From Hydrogenophaga sp. Root209 (GTDB lineage Bacteria; Pseudomonadota; Gammaproteobacteria; Burkholderiales; Burkholderiaceae_C), in NCBI RefSeq assembly GCF_001428625.1, contig NZ_LMIE01000029.1, positions 523,873 to 587,872 on the forward strand: DNA of 64,000 bases, in the 5' to 3' direction. Shown here in pieces: positions 41,928 through 52,766 of this stretch. The first letter of the stretch is position 1. Each line of letters starts with the position of its first letter. Both the position numbers and the translations under genes were made by a program. A model generated the notes under the pieces. It made no database searches and was not told where the DNA came from. It saw only the letters and a list, made by a program, of their open reading frames with translations.

Positions 41928-42529
41928 GGCAGGGATTGTCCTGCCAAAGGTGCTGCAGCGGCATGCGTCCAGTCCAGCGTCCATTCTCCGGCCTGCACGT
42001 TCTGCAGCCACATCGAGCCGACCAGGGTCTTGCAGTCGATCACCTCGCCACTGAAGCACCAGGCTCGCAATTCGGCGGGCGTGGCGGTGAACACGTCGAG
42101 GAACTCACCGTCGTCGAGCTGCCGCTCCCCGAGCGTGAGGCCGCGCGCGAACCAGATGTCGATGGTCTCATCCGAGTACGCCACCGTGGGCGCCAGCCGC
42201 CCGGCGAACGCCCACTCGCGCGCGCTGTAGCCGGTTTCTTCAAACAGTTCACGCCGGGCACACACGAGGCTGTCTTCGCCTTCGTCGAGCTTGCCGGCCG
42301 GAAATTCGATCATCACCGCCTGCATGGGGTGGCGGAACTGGCGCTCCAGCACCACCCTCCCGTCGTCCAGCAAACCAATGACCATGACCGCACCCGGGTG
42401 CAACACGTACTCGCGCGAGGCCTCGGCGCCGTCGGGCAGACGCACCGTGTCGCGCACCACGTGCAGAAAGTTGCCACGCAACAGCTCGGTGCGCGACAGC
42501 GGGGTTTCTCGCAAGTGGCTGTCGTTCAT
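41924..42529 (-). CDS. Nudix hydrolase (ADP-ribose pyrophosphatase-like)
   Basis: A 201 aa hydrolase. The Nudix box is complete at residues 79-101 (GKLDEGE, then REL, then FEETGY), giving the metal-binding glutamates. N-terminal HPGAVMVIGLLDDG and the PTVAYSDETIDIWFARGL segment fit the ADP-ribose/nucleoside diphosphate sugar subfamily. The start is the ATG at 42529, which overlaps the DUF2818 stop. It probably recycles ADP-ribose or NADH-derived compounds, which would suit its place behind the NADH dehydrogenase operon; that link is inference. Confidence 0.9.
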   Translation of the reverse strand: MNDSHLRETPLSRTELLRGNFLHVVRDTVRLPDGAEASREYVLHPGAVMVIGLLDDGRVVLERQFRHPMQAVMIEFPAGKLDEGEDSLVCARRELFEETGYSAREWAFAGRLAPTVAYSDETIDIWFARGLTLGERQLDDGEFLDVFTATPAELRAWCFSGEVIDCKTLVGSMWLQNVQAGEWTLDWTHAAAAPLAGQSLP

Positions 42530-42825
42530 CTGTGGCGGTAGAGATAGCGGTAGACGAAGCCGGGGAAGGCCAGCGTGATGAACAGCGCACCGGTGGTTGC
42601 GTAGAACTCCCAACCCTGCGGCGCAATCTGCCCGGCGCTCTGCTCCAGGGCGAGACCGAGGGCACCCACGAGGAAATACAGCAGAACCATCTCGGCCAAC
42701 CGCATCCCGAGGGTCTTGGGCAGGCTGCGCGGAATCACCGCCAGCCACCGCTCGTTGATGAAGGGCAGGTTGGCGGCCACCAGCGCAGCGATCAACACCA
42801 GCCAGACGGAAAAACTGTGGTTCAT
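42526..42825 (-). CDS. DUF2818-family small membrane protein
   Basis: A 99 aa protein with three membrane helices (about residues 6-24, 40-60 and 74-92). It follows nuoN by 53 nt on the same strand and overlaps the Nudix gene start by 4 bp. This family is known from betaproteobacteria at this same place after nuoN, which suggests an accessory role for complex I, but no function has been shown as far as I know. Confidence 0.88.
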   Translation of the reverse strand: MNHSFSVWLVLIAALVAANLPFINERWLAVIPRSLPKTLGMRLAEMVLLYFLVGALGLALEQSAGQIAPQGWEFYATTGALFITLAFPGFVYRYLYRHR

Positions 42826-42878
42826 GGAGGTATGAGCCGGCCCCGCCGGCCGAGTTCACCGGAGAGGGCCTGCAGGCT

Positions 42879-44375
42879 TCAGGCGAACAGTGCCGCCACG
42901 GCTTGGGCGCACAGGCTCATGAGGCCGCCGGGCAAGATGCCCAGCAGCAGCACCAGTGCACCGTTGATGGAGAGCACGGAGCGAGCGTCCAGGCCCGCCT
43001 CGATGTCGGCGGTCTGCGTGGGTGCATCGAAGTACATCAACTTGACCAGGCGCAGGTAGTAGAAGGCGCCGATCAGCGACATGACGACCGCGAACACGGC
43101 CAGGCCCACATAGAAGGGCCCGCCGGACGCCAACAGCGCCTGCAGCACCGAGAGCTTGGCGTAGAAACCCACCAGTGGTGGGACACCAGCCAGCGAGAAC
43201 ATGCAAATGGCCATGACGCCGGCGTACAACGGGCTGCGCTGGTTCAGGCCGGCCAGGTCGCTGATGTTCTCGGACTCAAAACCGCTGCGCGAGAGCAGCA
43301 GGATCACGCCGAAGGTGCCCAGCGTGGTCAGCACGTAGGTAATGACATAGAACATGGACGAGCCGTAGGCGTTGGCCATGTTGCCTGTGTCGCCATTCAC
43401 CACGCCGGCCAACAGGCCGAGCAGCATGAAGCCCATCTGCGCGATGGTGGAGAACGCCAGCATGCGTTTGAGGTTGGTCTGCGCGATGGCGGCGAAGTTG
43501 CCCACCAGCAGCGACATGACGGCCAGCACCGCGAGCATCTGCTGCCAGTCGAAGGCCAGCGGCTGCAAGCCTTCGACCAGCAGGCGGATCACGATCGCGA
43601 AGGCCGCGAGCTTGGGCGCGCCGCCGATCATGAGCGTGACGGCGGTGGGGGCTCCGTGATAGACGTCGGGCACCCACATGTGAAAGGGCACCACGCCGAG
43701 CTTGAAGGCCAGACCGGCAACCACGAACACCAGCCCCAGCGTGAGCACCTGCGCCGAACCCTTGAGCGTGGCCTCTCCGCCAGCGATGGATTTCATCACC
43801 TCGGACAGGTCGAGTGAACCGGTGGCGCCATACACCATGGACAGGCCATAGAGCAGGAAACCGCTGGCCAGCGCGCCGAGCACGAAATACTTCATGGCCG
43901 CCTCGGTCGCCTGCACGTCGTCGCGACGCAGCGCCACCAATGCATAGCTTGACAGCGTGAGCAGCTCCAGGCCGAGGTAGATCACCAGGAAGTTGTGGCC
44001 CGAGATCATGACGAACATGCCCAGCAGCGCGAACATGGACAGGGTGAACATCTCACCGCCGCGCAACATGTCGCGTTGGCCGGCGTAGTCACGGCCATAA
44101 ACCAGCGTGACCATCATGGCGATGGTGGCAAAACACTTGAGCCAGTTGCCCATGGGGTCACTGACGATCATGCCGCCGAAGCCCGACGTGCTGGTGCCCG
44201 AGACGGCCGCCATGGCGAGCAACAGCGCCACCGCACCGAGCGAAAGCAGGGTCAGCGCGTAGGTGGCGCCTCGCAGCGGCGACTTCACCGTCAGATCGGC
44301 CAGAGCGATCACACAGGCCATCGTCAGCAGGAGGATTTCAGGGTAGGCCGCGACCCAGCTGAGCTTGTCAATCAT
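42879..44375 (-). CDS. nuoN: NADH-quinone oxidoreductase subunit N
   Basis: A 498 aa antiporter-like membrane subunit of complex I with about 14 helices. Conserved residues of the proton channel lie in LGLELLTLSSYALVALRR (helix 5 Glu) and in GLAFKLGVVPFHMWVPDVYHGAP (helix 7 Lys; quoted in part). It pumps protons at the membrane arm, next to NuoK and NuoM. It is the last nuo gene of a complete A-N set. Confidence 0.96.
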   Translation of the reverse strand: MIDKLSWVAAYPEILLLTMACVIALADLTVKSPLRGATYALTLLSLGAVALLLAMAAVSGTSTSGFGGMIVSDPMGNWLKCFATIAMMVTLVYGRDYAGQRDMLRGGEMFTLSMFALLGMFVMISGHNFLVIYLGLELLTLSSYALVALRRDDVQATEAAMKYFVLGALASGFLLYGLSMVYGATGSLDLSEVMKSIAGGEATLKGSAQVLTLGLVFVVAGLAFKLGVVPFHMWVPDVYHGAPTAVTLMIGGAPKLAAFAIVIRLLVEGLQPLAFDWQQMLAVLAVMSLLVGNFAAIAQTNLKRMLAFSTIAQMGFMLLGLLAGVVNGDTGNMANAYGSSMFYVITYVLTTLGTFGVILLLSRSGFESENISDLAGLNQRSPLYAGVMAICMFSLAGVPPLVGFYAKLSVLQALLASGGPFYVGLAVFAVVMSLIGAFYYLRLVKLMYFDAPTQTADIEAGLDARSVLSINGALVLLLGILPGGLMSLCAQAVAALFA

Positions 44376-44409
44376 TGTTCGTTCTCTTGTGTCGTGTGGC
44401 GGGCCTGGC

Positions 44410-45888
44410 TCACTGTGGCAGCTTGGAGACGGCCACGTGGCGCAGCAACTCCGCCACGGAGGCGTCCATCACGTCGGTGAAGGGTTTGGGGTAGACGCCC
44501 ATGAAGAGCACCGCCACGGCCAGCACCGCCATCACGAGGAATTCGCGTGGGTTGAGGTCGATGAGGGCCTTCACGTTGTCGTTGCCCGCGGCGCCGAGGT
44601 ACACCCGCTTGTACATCCACAGCGAGTAGGCCGCGCCGAAGATCAGCGCCGATGCGGCGAGCAGACCCATCCAGAAGTTGGCCTTCACCGCCGCCAGGAT
44701 CACCATCCATTCACCCACGAAGCCGGCCGTGCCCGGCAGGCCGCAGTTGGCCATGGTGAACAGCAGCGCAAAAGCCGCGAACTTCGGCATGGTGTTCACC
44801 ACACCGCCGTAGTCGGCGATCTCGCGCGAGTGCACGCGGTCGTACAACACGCCGATGCCCAGGAACATGGCGGCCGACACAAAGCCGTGGGCAATCATCT
44901 GCACGATGCCCCCCGACACACCGAGGTCGCTGAAGACGAAGAAGCCCAGCGTGACGAAGCCCATGTGGGCCACCGACGAATAGGCCACGAGTTTTTTCAT
45001 GTCCTGCTGCACCATGGCCACCAGACCGACGTAGATCACCGCGATCAGCGAGAGCGCGATCATGAGCCAGGCCCATTCGTGCGAGGCGTCGGGCAGGATG
45101 GGCAGCGAGAAACGCAGGAAGCCGTAAGCACCCAGCTTGAGCATGATGGCCGCCAGCACGGCGGAGCCGCCGGTGGGCGCTTCCACGTGCACGTCGGGCA
45201 GCCAAGTGTGCACCGGCCACATCGGCACCTTCACCGCGAAGGCCGCGAAGAAAGCAAAGAACAGCAGGGTCTGCGCGGTGCCACTCAGCGGCAGCTTGTA
45301 CCAGTCGGCCAGCGCGAAACTGCCACCGGACACGGTATACAGGTAGATCAGCGCCACCAGCATCAGCAGCGAGCCCAGCAGCGTGTACAGGAAGAACTTG
45401 AACGCCGCGTAGATCTTGTTCGGGCCGCCCCAGATGCCGATGATCAGATACATCGGGATCAGGGTGGCTTCGAAGAACACGTAGAACAGCATCGCGTCCT
45501 GCGCGCTGAAGACGCCGATCATCAGACCCGAGAGAATCAGGAAGGCGCCCATGTACTGGTTCACGCGCGTCGTGATCGACTCCCAGCTGGCCACGACCAC
45601 CACCACATTGATGAACGCGGTGAGCGGGATCAACCACAACGAAATGCCGTCCACACCGAGGTGGTAGTGGATGTTGAAGTTTTCGATCCAGGGGCGCTTT
45701 TCGACGAACTGCAGGGCAGCGGTGCTCAACTCAAAACCGGTGTAGAGCGGCACGGTGACCGCCAGACCCACCAGCGAACCCACCAACGCGATCCAGCGCA
45801 CCATCGGCGCCTGGTCGACACGGCCCAGGGCCAGCAGCACGACGCCAAAAAAGATGGGCGTCCAGATGGCAAGGCTCAGCAAACCCAT
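44410..45888 (-). CDS. nuoM: NADH-quinone oxidoreductase subunit M
   Basis: A 492 aa antiporter-like subunit. FFEATLIPMYLIIGIWGG contains the conserved helix 5 glutamate, and VKVPMWPVHTWLPDVHVEAP the helix 7 lysine and the following motif. It lies between NuoL and NuoN in the membrane arm. The gene sits 21 nt after nuoL and 34 nt before nuoN. Length and motifs are normal. Confidence 0.96.
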   Translation of the reverse strand: MGLLSLAIWTPIFFGVVLLALGRVDQAPMVRWIALVGSLVGLAVTVPLYTGFELSTAALQFVEKRPWIENFNIHYHLGVDGISLWLIPLTAFINVVVVVASWESITTRVNQYMGAFLILSGLMIGVFSAQDAMLFYVFFEATLIPMYLIIGIWGGPNKIYAAFKFFLYTLLGSLLMLVALIYLYTVSGGSFALADWYKLPLSGTAQTLLFFAFFAAFAVKVPMWPVHTWLPDVHVEAPTGGSAVLAAIMLKLGAYGFLRFSLPILPDASHEWAWLMIALSLIAVIYVGLVAMVQQDMKKLVAYSSVAHMGFVTLGFFVFSDLGVSGGIVQMIAHGFVSAAMFLGIGVLYDRVHSREIADYGGVVNTMPKFAAFALLFTMANCGLPGTAGFVGEWMVILAAVKANFWMGLLAASALIFGAAYSLWMYKRVYLGAAGNDNVKALIDLNPREFLVMAVLAVAVLFMGVYPKPFTDVMDASVAELLRHVAVSKLPQ

Positions 45889-45909
45889 GATGTTCTTCTT
45901 CCTCTTGTT

Positions 45910-47946
45910 TTATTTGGCGAGCCAGACGAAGTACGTCATGAACAGCAGCACACCCACGATCATCATCAGCGCGTAGTGGTACAGGTAACCGGTCTGCGCA
46001 CGGCGCACCACGCCAGAGACGATGCCCACGAGCTTCCAGCTGGCGTTGACCACGCCGCCTTCGATCACACCGCGGTCACCACCCTTCCAGAGCCCGATAC
46101 CCAAACCGCGCGCGCCTTTGGCCAGCACGTTTTCGTTGAACCAGTCCATGTAGTACTTGTTCTCCAGGATCACCACCAGCGGACGCAACGCGCGGCCGAT
46201 GGCGGCCGGCACGGCCGGGTTGATCAGGTACATGTACCAGGCGCTCACGGCACCGGCCAGCGCCAGGTACAGCGGCGGGGTGTAGAGCGAGTGCGCTGCC
46301 ATCGACATGGCGCCGTGGAACTCTTCAGCGAAGGTCGCCATGGCCGGGTGGGCCGCAGCGTTGATGAAGATCGCGTCCTTGAAGAAGTCACCGAACAGCA
46401 TGGGCTGGATGGTCATGAAGCCGATCACCACCGACGGGATGGCCAACAGCACCAGCGGTACCGTGACGACCCAGGGAGATTCGTGCGGCTTCGCGTCATG
46501 ACCGTGGCCATGCCCGTGATCGTCATGGTGACTATGGTCGTCGTGGTGCGCGTCCGGATTCTGGTCGTAACGCTCCTTGCCGTGGAACACCAGGAAGTAG
46601 AGGCGGAACGAATAGAACGAGGTGACGAACACACCGGCGAGCACGGCAAAGTAGGCGAAGCCGGAGGCCGGCAAATTGCTGAAGTGCACCGCCTCGATGA
46701 TGGAGTCTTTGGAGTAGAAGCCCGAGAACAGCGGCGTGCCAATCAAGGCCAACGTGCCCAGCAGCGAGGTGATCCAGGTGATCGGCATGTACTTGCGCAC
46801 GGCGCCCATCCAGCGGATGTCCTGGTTGTGGTGCAGGCCCATGATCACCGAGCCCGCGGCCAGGAACAGCAGCGCCTTGAAGAAGGCGTGGGTCATCAGG
46901 TGGAACACCGCCACCGAGTAGGCAGAAGCGCCGAGCGCCACCGTCATGTAGCCCAGTTGCGAAAGCGTGGAGTACGCGACGATGCGCTTGATGTCGTTCT
47001 GGATGATGCCCAGGAAGCCCATGAACAGCGCGGTAATGGCACCGATCACCATGATGAAGTTCAGCGCCGTGTCCGACAGCTCGAACAGCGGCGACATGCG
47101 CGCGACCATGAAGATGCCGGCTGTGACCATGGTGGCGGCGTGGATCAGCGCGGAGATGGGGGTGGGGCCTTCCATGGAGTCGGGCAGCCACACATGCAGC
47201 GGGAACTGCGCGCTCTTTCCCATGGCGCCGATGAACAGGCAGATGCAGATGACGGTGATCAGCAGCCAGTCGGTGCCCGGAAAGCCCAGCGCGCCGAGCT
47301 CGGGCGCCTTGGCGAACACCTCGGCGTAGTTGAGCGTGCCAGCATAGGCCACGATCAAACCGATGCCCAGGATGAAACCGAAGTCGCCCACCCGGTTGAC
47401 CAGGAAGGCCTTCATGTTGGCAAAGATCGCCGTGGGCTTGTTGAACCAGAAGCCGATCAGCAGATAGGACACCAGGCCCACGGCTTCCCAGCCGAAGAAC
47501 AGCTGCAGCAGGTTGTTGCTCATGACCAGCATGAGCATGGAGAAGGTGAACAGCGAGATGTAGGCGAAGAAGCGGTTGTAGCCCTCGTCTTCTTCCATGT
47601 AGCCGATGGTGTAGAGGTGCACCATGAGCGAGACGAAGGTGACCACCACCATCATCATGGCGGTGAGGCCATCAACCAGGAAGCCGATTTCCATCTTCAG
47701 GCCACCCACCACCATCCAGGTGTAGAGGGTTTCGTTGAAGCGGACGCCGTCCATGGCCACGCTCTTGAGCGTCATGGCCGACAAGATGAACGCGATCAAA
47801 ACGCCCAGAATGGTGAGTGTGTGCGAAGCGCGGCGACCGATGACATTGCCACCGAAGGTCGTGCCCAGAATGCCGGCCAGGGCCGCGCCGATCAGCGGCG
47901 CCATGGGGACGGCGAGCAGGGTGCTGGCAGAGAGGGTTGTGCTCAT
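45910..47946 (-). CDS. nuoL: NADH-quinone oxidoreductase subunit L with His-rich loop
   Basis: A 678 aa distal antiporter-like subunit with the long lateral helix at the C-terminus. FGWEAVGLVSYLLIGFWF carries the conserved glutamate, and GKSAQFPLHVWLPDSMEGPTP (in part) the lysine. The start is the ATG at 47946 (MSTTLSAS). A hydrophilic insert at residues 463-484 holds nine histidines in seventeen residues (467-483) with aspartates between them. This resembles a metal-binding or metal-storage tract and is not part of the antiporter core. Confidence 0.96.
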   Translation of the reverse strand: MSTTLSASTLLAVPMAPLIGAALAGILGTTFGGNVIGRRASHTLTILGVLIAFILSAMTLKSVAMDGVRFNETLYTWMVVGGLKMEIGFLVDGLTAMMMVVVTFVSLMVHLYTIGYMEEDEGYNRFFAYISLFTFSMLMLVMSNNLLQLFFGWEAVGLVSYLLIGFWFNKPTAIFANMKAFLVNRVGDFGFILGIGLIVAYAGTLNYAEVFAKAPELGALGFPGTDWLLITVICICLFIGAMGKSAQFPLHVWLPDSMEGPTPISALIHAATMVTAGIFMVARMSPLFELSDTALNFIMVIGAITALFMGFLGIIQNDIKRIVAYSTLSQLGYMTVALGASAYSVAVFHLMTHAFFKALLFLAAGSVIMGLHHNQDIRWMGAVRKYMPITWITSLLGTLALIGTPLFSGFYSKDSIIEAVHFSNLPASGFAYFAVLAGVFVTSFYSFRLYFLVFHGKERYDQNPDAHHDDHSHHDDHGHGHGHDAKPHESPWVVTVPLVLLAIPSVVIGFMTIQPMLFGDFFKDAIFINAAAHPAMATFAEEFHGAMSMAAHSLYTPPLYLALAGAVSAWYMYLINPAVPAAIGRALRPLVVILENKYYMDWFNENVLAKGARGLGIGLWKGGDRGVIEGGVVNASWKLVGIVSGVVRRAQTGYLYHYALMMIVGVLLFMTYFVWLAK

Positions 47947-47971
47947 GATGTTCTTGTCTTGGGGCTGGAAC

Positions 47972-48280
47972 TCAGCCTTTGAGCGTATTGAGCTCTTCGA
48001 CGCTGATCGAATTCTTGTTGCGGAACAGCAGCACAAGGATGGCCAGGCCAATGGCCGATTCGGCGGCGGCCACGGTCAGGATGAAGAACACGAACACCTG
48101 GCCGTGCATGTCACCCAGAAAATGCGAGAAGGCCACGAAGTTCATGTTCACCGCCAGCAGCATCAGCTCGATGGCCATGAGCAGCACGATCAGGTTCTTG
48201 CGGTTGAGGAAGATGCCGACGACCGAGATCGCGAACAGGATCGCGCCCACGGCGAGGAAATGGCCCAGAGTCACGTTCAT
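47972..48280 (-). CDS. nuoK: NADH-quinone oxidoreductase subunit K
   Basis: A 102 aa subunit with three membrane helices; the conserved glutamate lies in [20 protein letters not shown]. The start overlaps the nuoJ stop by 4 bp. Size is normal (about 100 aa). Confidence 0.96.
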   Translation of the reverse strand: MNVTLGHFLAVGAILFAISVVGIFLNRKNLIVLLMAIELMLLAVNMNFVAFSHFLGDMHGQVFVFFILTVAAAESAIGLAILVLLFRNKNSISVEELNTLKG

Positions 48281-48936
48281 GATGGTTTGCCCTCCTCGGC
48301 GGACGCCGCTTCGATGGCGGGTGCGGCTTTCTGCGTGGCGCTCATCGGCAGCACCACCAGCCGATCTCTGGCGCGCACATGCACCTGCAGACCTGGGTTG
48401 ATGGCCTTGCTGTCCTTGCGCTGGCGCAGGGTCAGCGCGATGGCGGCGATCATCGCCACCAACAGGATCACGGCCGCCACCTCAATAGGATAGAGGTACT
48501 CGGTGTAGAGCAACAAGCCGAGTTCACGGGTGTTGGAGTAGTTGGCGGCGTTGATGCCTGCGCTGGCCGCATCGGGGTTGGCGGCCAGACTCGGGAAGCC
48601 GGCCCACAGCACCGCAATCAGTTCGGCCGCCACGAGCCCCCCCAGGATGGCGGCGAGCGGGAAGTGTTTCCAGAAGCCTTTGCGCACACTGTCCATGTTG
48701 ATGTCGAGCATCATCACGACGAACAGGAACAGCACCATCACCGCGCCCAGGTACACCAGCACCAGCGTGATGCCGAGAAATTCGGCCTTCAGCAGCAACC
48801 ACAACGCCGACGCCTGCGAGAACGCCAGCATGAGGAACAGCACGGCATGCACCGGGTTGCGGGCGGTGACGACGCGAAAGGCTGCAAACAGCAGCACCGC
48901 GGCGAAGAGATAAAAAAAGCCGGTCTGGTAATCCAT
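48277..48936 (-). CDS. nuoJ: NADH-quinone oxidoreductase subunit J
   Basis: A 219 aa membrane subunit with five helices, including [19 protein letters not shown], the pi-bulge helix region of complex I. The C-terminal 40 residues are a polar tail. It overlaps nuoK by 4 bp and follows nuoI by 51 nt. Confidence 0.95.
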   Translation of the reverse strand: MDYQTGFFYLFAAVLLFAAFRVVTARNPVHAVLFLMLAFSQASALWLLLKAEFLGITLVLVYLGAVMVLFLFVVMMLDINMDSVRKGFWKHFPLAAILGGLVAAELIAVLWAGFPSLAANPDAASAGINAANYSNTRELGLLLYTEYLYPIEVAAVILLVAMIAAIALTLRQRKDSKAINPGLQVHVRARDRLVVLPMSATQKAAPAIEAASAEEGKPS

Positions 48937-48987
48937 GGCGTTGTTCTTGTGTCGTCTGTGCCGGACGGAGTCCGGGTTCAGAACGGA

Positions 48988-49524
48988 TCAGCGATAAGGG
49001 GCGTCAGCGGCCCGGGCAGCGGCAATCTCGGCTTCGTAGCGGTCGCCCACGGCCAGCAACATCTCTTTGGTGAAGTACAGGTCACCGCGCTTCTCGCCGT
49101 GGTATTCGAAGATGTGCGTCTCGACGATGGAGTCGACCGGGCAACTCTCTTCGCAGAAGCCGCAGAAGATGCATTTGGTCAGGTCGATGTCGTAACGCGT
49201 CGTGCGGCGCGAGCCGTCCTCGCGCACGTCGGACTCGATGGTGATGGCCAGGGCTGGGCAAACGGCTTCGCACAACTTGCAAGCGATGCAGCGCTCTTCG
49301 CCGTTTTCATAGCGACGCAGCGCATGCAGACCGCGAAAGCGTGGCGACAGCGGCGTCTTTTCTTCGGGAAACTGCACCGTGATCTTGCGCTTGAAGGCGT
49401 AGCGACCGGTCAGGGCCATGCCCTTGAACAACTCCACCAGCAGGAAGCTGTTGAGGAAATCACGGAAAGAAAACGGCGCCACAACCACTGGGGAAGCGAC
49501 GGGGTTGGCGGTGATGGTGGACAT
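48988..49524 (-). CDS. nuoI: NADH-quinone oxidoreductase subunit I
   Basis: A 178 aa peripheral subunit carrying clusters N6a and N6b: two [4Fe-4S] motifs with C79, C82, C85, C89 and C118, C121, C124, C128 ([12 protein letters not shown] and [12 protein letters not shown]). The ATG at 49524 is preferred; a TTG six bases upstream is also possible. It links NuoG to NuoB in the electron path. Confidence 0.96.
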   Translation of the reverse strand: MSTITANPVASPVVVAPFSFRDFLNSFLLVELFKGMALTGRYAFKRKITVQFPEEKTPLSPRFRGLHALRRYENGEERCIACKLCEAVCPALAITIESDVREDGSRRTTRYDIDLTKCIFCGFCEESCPVDSIVETHIFEYHGEKRGDLYFTKEMLLAVGDRYEAEIAAARAADAPYR

Positions 49525-49540
49525 GGTCAATCGCCCTCTT

Positions 49541-50623
49541 TTATTTCCAGAGGTTCCACGACGTCTGCATCAAACCGCCGACGAGCAGCAGGTAGATGAG
49601 CGTGACGGGAATGAAGATCTTCCAGCCCAGACGCATGATCTGGTCGTAGCGGAAGCGCGGGAAGGTGGCACGGATCCAAATGAACATGGACACCACGACG
49701 AAGGTTTTCAGGCCCAGCCAGATCCAGCCGGGGATCCAGTTGAACAGCGCGCTGTCGATGGGCGACAACCAGCCACCCAGGAACATCAGCACCGCCAGGA
49801 TCGAAATCAGCCACATGCTGGCGTACTCGGCCAGGAAGAAGATGGCAAAGCCCATGCCCGAGTACTCGACCATGTGACCGGCCACGATCTCGGCCTCGCC
49901 TTCGACCACGTCGAACGGATGGCGGTTGGTTTCGGCCACGCCGGAAATCAGATAGACGAAGAAGATCGGCAGCAGCGGCAGCCAGTTCCACGACAGGAAG
50001 TTCAGGCCCTGAGAAGCGGCCATGCCGCGCCCCTGCGAGTTCACGATGTCGACCAGGTTCAGGCTTCCCGAGACCATGACGACCACCAGGAAACAGAAGC
50101 CGATCGCGATCTCGTAGCTCACCATCTGGGCCGACGCGCGCAGCGCACCCAGGAAAGCGTATTTCGAGTTGGAGGCCCAGCCCGCGATGATCACGCCATA
50201 GACCTCGATCGAGGTGATGGCCAGGATCACCAGCAGACCGGCGTTCACGTTGGCGAGCACCGCTTCAGGGCCGAAGGGCACGGCCACCCACGCGGCCAGC
50301 GCCGGCATGATGGCCATGATCGGCCCCAGGCGGAACAGACCATTGCTGGCAGCGCTCGGGCGGATCAGTTCCTTGGTCAGCAGCTTGAGCGCATCGGCGA
50401 TCGGCTGCAGCAGACCGAAGGGACCCACGCGGTTGGGTCCGTGACGCACCTGTATCCAACCAAGCAGCTTGCGCTCCCAGAGCGTCAGGTAGGCCACGGC
50501 GCCCATCAGCGGCGCCAGCACGGCCACGATCTTGATCAGGTTCCAGATGACGGGCCAGGCCGCCGTGGTCCACCAGGGCGCAGCGAACAAACCCAGACCG
50601 CCGTTGTACATCGCGTCGATCAT
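49541..50623 (-). CDS. nuoH: NADH-quinone oxidoreductase subunit H
   Basis: A 360 aa membrane subunit at the quinone site, with eight helices. [22 protein letters not shown] (in part) and [19 protein letters not shown] are the conserved quinone-cavity segments. Its start overlaps the nuoG stop by 4 bp. Confidence 0.96.
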   Translation of the reverse strand: MIDAMYNGGLGLFAAPWWTTAAWPVIWNLIKIVAVLAPLMGAVAYLTLWERKLLGWIQVRHGPNRVGPFGLLQPIADALKLLTKELIRPSAASNGLFRLGPIMAIMPALAAWVAVPFGPEAVLANVNAGLLVILAITSIEVYGVIIAGWASNSKYAFLGALRASAQMVSYEIAIGFCFLVVVMVSGSLNLVDIVNSQGRGMAASQGLNFLSWNWLPLLPIFFVYLISGVAETNRHPFDVVEGEAEIVAGHMVEYSGMGFAIFFLAEYASMWLISILAVLMFLGGWLSPIDSALFNWIPGWIWLGLKTFVVVSMFIWIRATFPRFRYDQIMRLGWKIFIPVTLIYLLLVGGLMQTSWNLWK

Positions 50624-52752
50624 GCGTGCACCTCATCGGCGATCAGGGTTGCACGGGCGTCGGCCGTCAGCTGCAGCGCAGGGGCGCGGCGCACCAGACC
50701 GTCGAGCTGGTAGATGCCGGCCACGCACGGTTCGGCACTGGCGGGCGCCATGTCGACCATGGCGGTGCTGGTGTTGTTCAATCGGGCTGCGTCCACCACG
50801 GCACCACTCGCCACACCAGGCAGCACGCTGGCCAGTACGGCCTGCGAAGAATCGGCGTCGAAGCCGGCCAGACCGAGCAGGTTGCCCAGCACACGAATCA
50901 CCTTCCAGGCCGGGCGCGTTTCACCCAGTGGACGAACAACGGCGTGGAAACTCTGCAGGCGGCCTTCGGCGTTCACGAAGGAACCCGAGGTTTCGGTGAA
51001 CGGAGCGATCGGCAACAGCACGTCGCTCACGTCGAGGTTGGTCTTGAACGGGCTGAGCGTGACGACCATGGCTGCATGGGACAGCCCGTTCGCACCCGCT
51101 GCCGTGTCGTCCTGGGGCTCGGTGTTGAGCAGGATCACGGCCTTCAGTGCGCCACCCAGCATCTGCCCGGCATTCAAACCGCCCTGCCCTGGCACGGCGT
51201 TGACGAGTTGCGCGCCCACGGTGTTGGCGGCCTCGCTCAGGTAACCCACGGAGGCGCCCGTCTGCTGTGCGATCCAGTTCGCGAGCGACAGCAGGCTGGC
51301 CGCTTTTTCGTGGTGTGCAGCGGCGTTGCCGAGCAGGATAGCCTTGTGTTCACCGCCCAGCAGCGACTTGGCCACGGCGCGGTGCGCATCGGTCACGTCA
51401 GCGGTCGCCGGTGCATTGGCACCGGTGTCGGCGGCCACGGCGGCTGCGATGCCGGCCAGCGCCGACACCCATGTGCTGCTGTCGGCCAGCACGGTGTTTT
51501 TCACCGCCATGGCCCAGTCCTGCTGCTCGGCGCCGAGCACGTTCACCTGGCAACCCTTGCGGGCGGCCTGACGAATGCGCTGCGCGAACAGCGGGTGGTC
51601 CTTGCGCAAACTGGAGCCCACCACCAGCACGCGTTGCAGCGTGGAGAGCGACGCGATCGGCAGGCCCAGCCAACGCGCGGCACCCGCAGGCGCGGCATTG
51701 GAGAAATCGGCATGGCGAAGGCGCGCGTCGATGTTCTGGCTGCCCAGGCCGCGCACCAGGGCGCCTGCCAAGGCCAGCTCTTCCACCGTGCTGTGCGGGC
51801 TGGCCAGCAGACCGATGGCAGCTGCGCCGTGTTCGGCCTTGACCTGCTTGAGGCCATTGGCCACGTATTCAAGAGCGGTTTGCCAGTCGACGGCGTGCCA
51901 CTCACCGCCCTGCTTGAGCATGGGCGCGGTCAGTCGGTCTTCGCTGTTGACGGCCTCGTACGAGAAACGGTCGCGGTCGGCGATCCAGCATTCGTTGACG
52001 GCCTCATTTTCCAGCGGCACCACGCGCATGACCTTGTGGTTCTTCACCTGGACGATCAGGTTGGCGCCGGTGCTGTCGTGCGGACTCACGCTCTTGCGGC
52101 GCGAGAGTTCCCAGGTGCGGGCGCTGTAGCGGAACGGTTTGCTGGTGAGCGCGCCAACCGGACAGATGTCGATCATGTTGCCCGAAAGTTCGGAGTCGAC
52201 GGTGTCGCCGAGCACCGTGGTGATCTCGGAATGCTCGCCGCGGTGGATCATGCCCAGCTCCATCACGCCGGCCACTTCCTGGCCAAAGCGCACGCAGCGG
52301 GTGCAGTGGATGCAGCGGCTCATCTCTTCCATGGAAACGAGCGGACCCACATCCTTGTGGAAGACGACGCGCTTCTCTTCCTCGTAGCGCGAACCCGAGC
52401 TGCCGTAACCCACAGCCAGATCCTGTAACTGGCATTCGCCGCCCTGGTCGCAGATCGGACAGTCCAGCGGGTGGTTGATGAGCAGGAACTCCATCACCGA
52501 TTGCTGCGCCTTGATCGCCTTGTCGCTCTTGGTGCGCACGATCATGCCCTGCGTGACCGGCGTGGCACAGGCCGGCATGGGCTTGGGCGCCTTCTCCACG
52601 TCAACCAGGCACATGCGGCAGTTGGCCGCGATGGACAGTTTCTTGTGGTAGCAGAAGTGGGGGATATAGGTGCCGGCCTTCTCGGCCGCATGCATGACCA
52701 TGCTGCCCGGGGGCACTTCCACCTTTTTGCCGTCGAGTTCGATTTCAACCAT
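50620..52752 (-). CDS. nuoG: NADH-quinone oxidoreductase subunit G
   Basis: A 710 aa iron-sulphur subunit. The N-terminal [2Fe-2S] ligands are C34, C45, C48 and C62; [19 protein letters not shown] and [10 protein letters not shown] follow with further [4Fe-4S] clusters. A molybdopterin-like domain without catalytic role makes up the rest. The ATG at 52752 is chosen; a TTG at 52770 would overlap the nuoF stop. Confidence 0.96.
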   Translation of the reverse strand: MVEIELDGKKVEVPPGSMVMHAAEKAGTYIPHFCYHKKLSIAANCRMCLVDVEKAPKPMPACATPVTQGMIVRTKSDKAIKAQQSVMEFLLINHPLDCPICDQGGECQLQDLAVGYGSSGSRYEEEKRVVFHKDVGPLVSMEEMSRCIHCTRCVRFGQEVAGVMELGMIHRGEHSEITTVLGDTVDSELSGNMIDICPVGALTSKPFRYSARTWELSRRKSVSPHDSTGANLIVQVKNHKVMRVVPLENEAVNECWIADRDRFSYEAVNSEDRLTAPMLKQGGEWHAVDWQTALEYVANGLKQVKAEHGAAAIGLLASPHSTVEELALAGALVRGLGSQNIDARLRHADFSNAAPAGAARWLGLPIASLSTLQRVLVVGSSLRKDHPLFAQRIRQAARKGCQVNVLGAEQQDWAMAVKNTVLADSSTWVSALAGIAAAVAADTGANAPATADVTDAHRAVAKSLLGGEHKAILLGNAAAHHEKAASLLSLANWIAQQTGASVGYLSEAANTVGAQLVNAVPGQGGLNAGQMLGGALKAVILLNTEPQDDTAAGANGLSHAAMVVTLSPFKTNLDVSDVLLPIAPFTETSGSFVNAEGRLQSFHAVVRPLGETRPAWKVIRVLGNLLGLAGFDADSSQAVLASVLPGVASGAVVDAARLNNTSTAMVDMAPASAEPCVAGIYQLDGLVRRAPALQLTADARATLIADEVHA

Positions 52753-52766
52753 GGGAGTTTTTTCTT

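Noticed and set aside
44365-47982. Very long open frame on the plus strand, antisense to nuoM and nuoL
   Set aside because: The product is rich in His, Arg and Gln with no domains, as expected for the reverse strand of G/C-biased codons. nuoL and nuoM are certain on the other strand.
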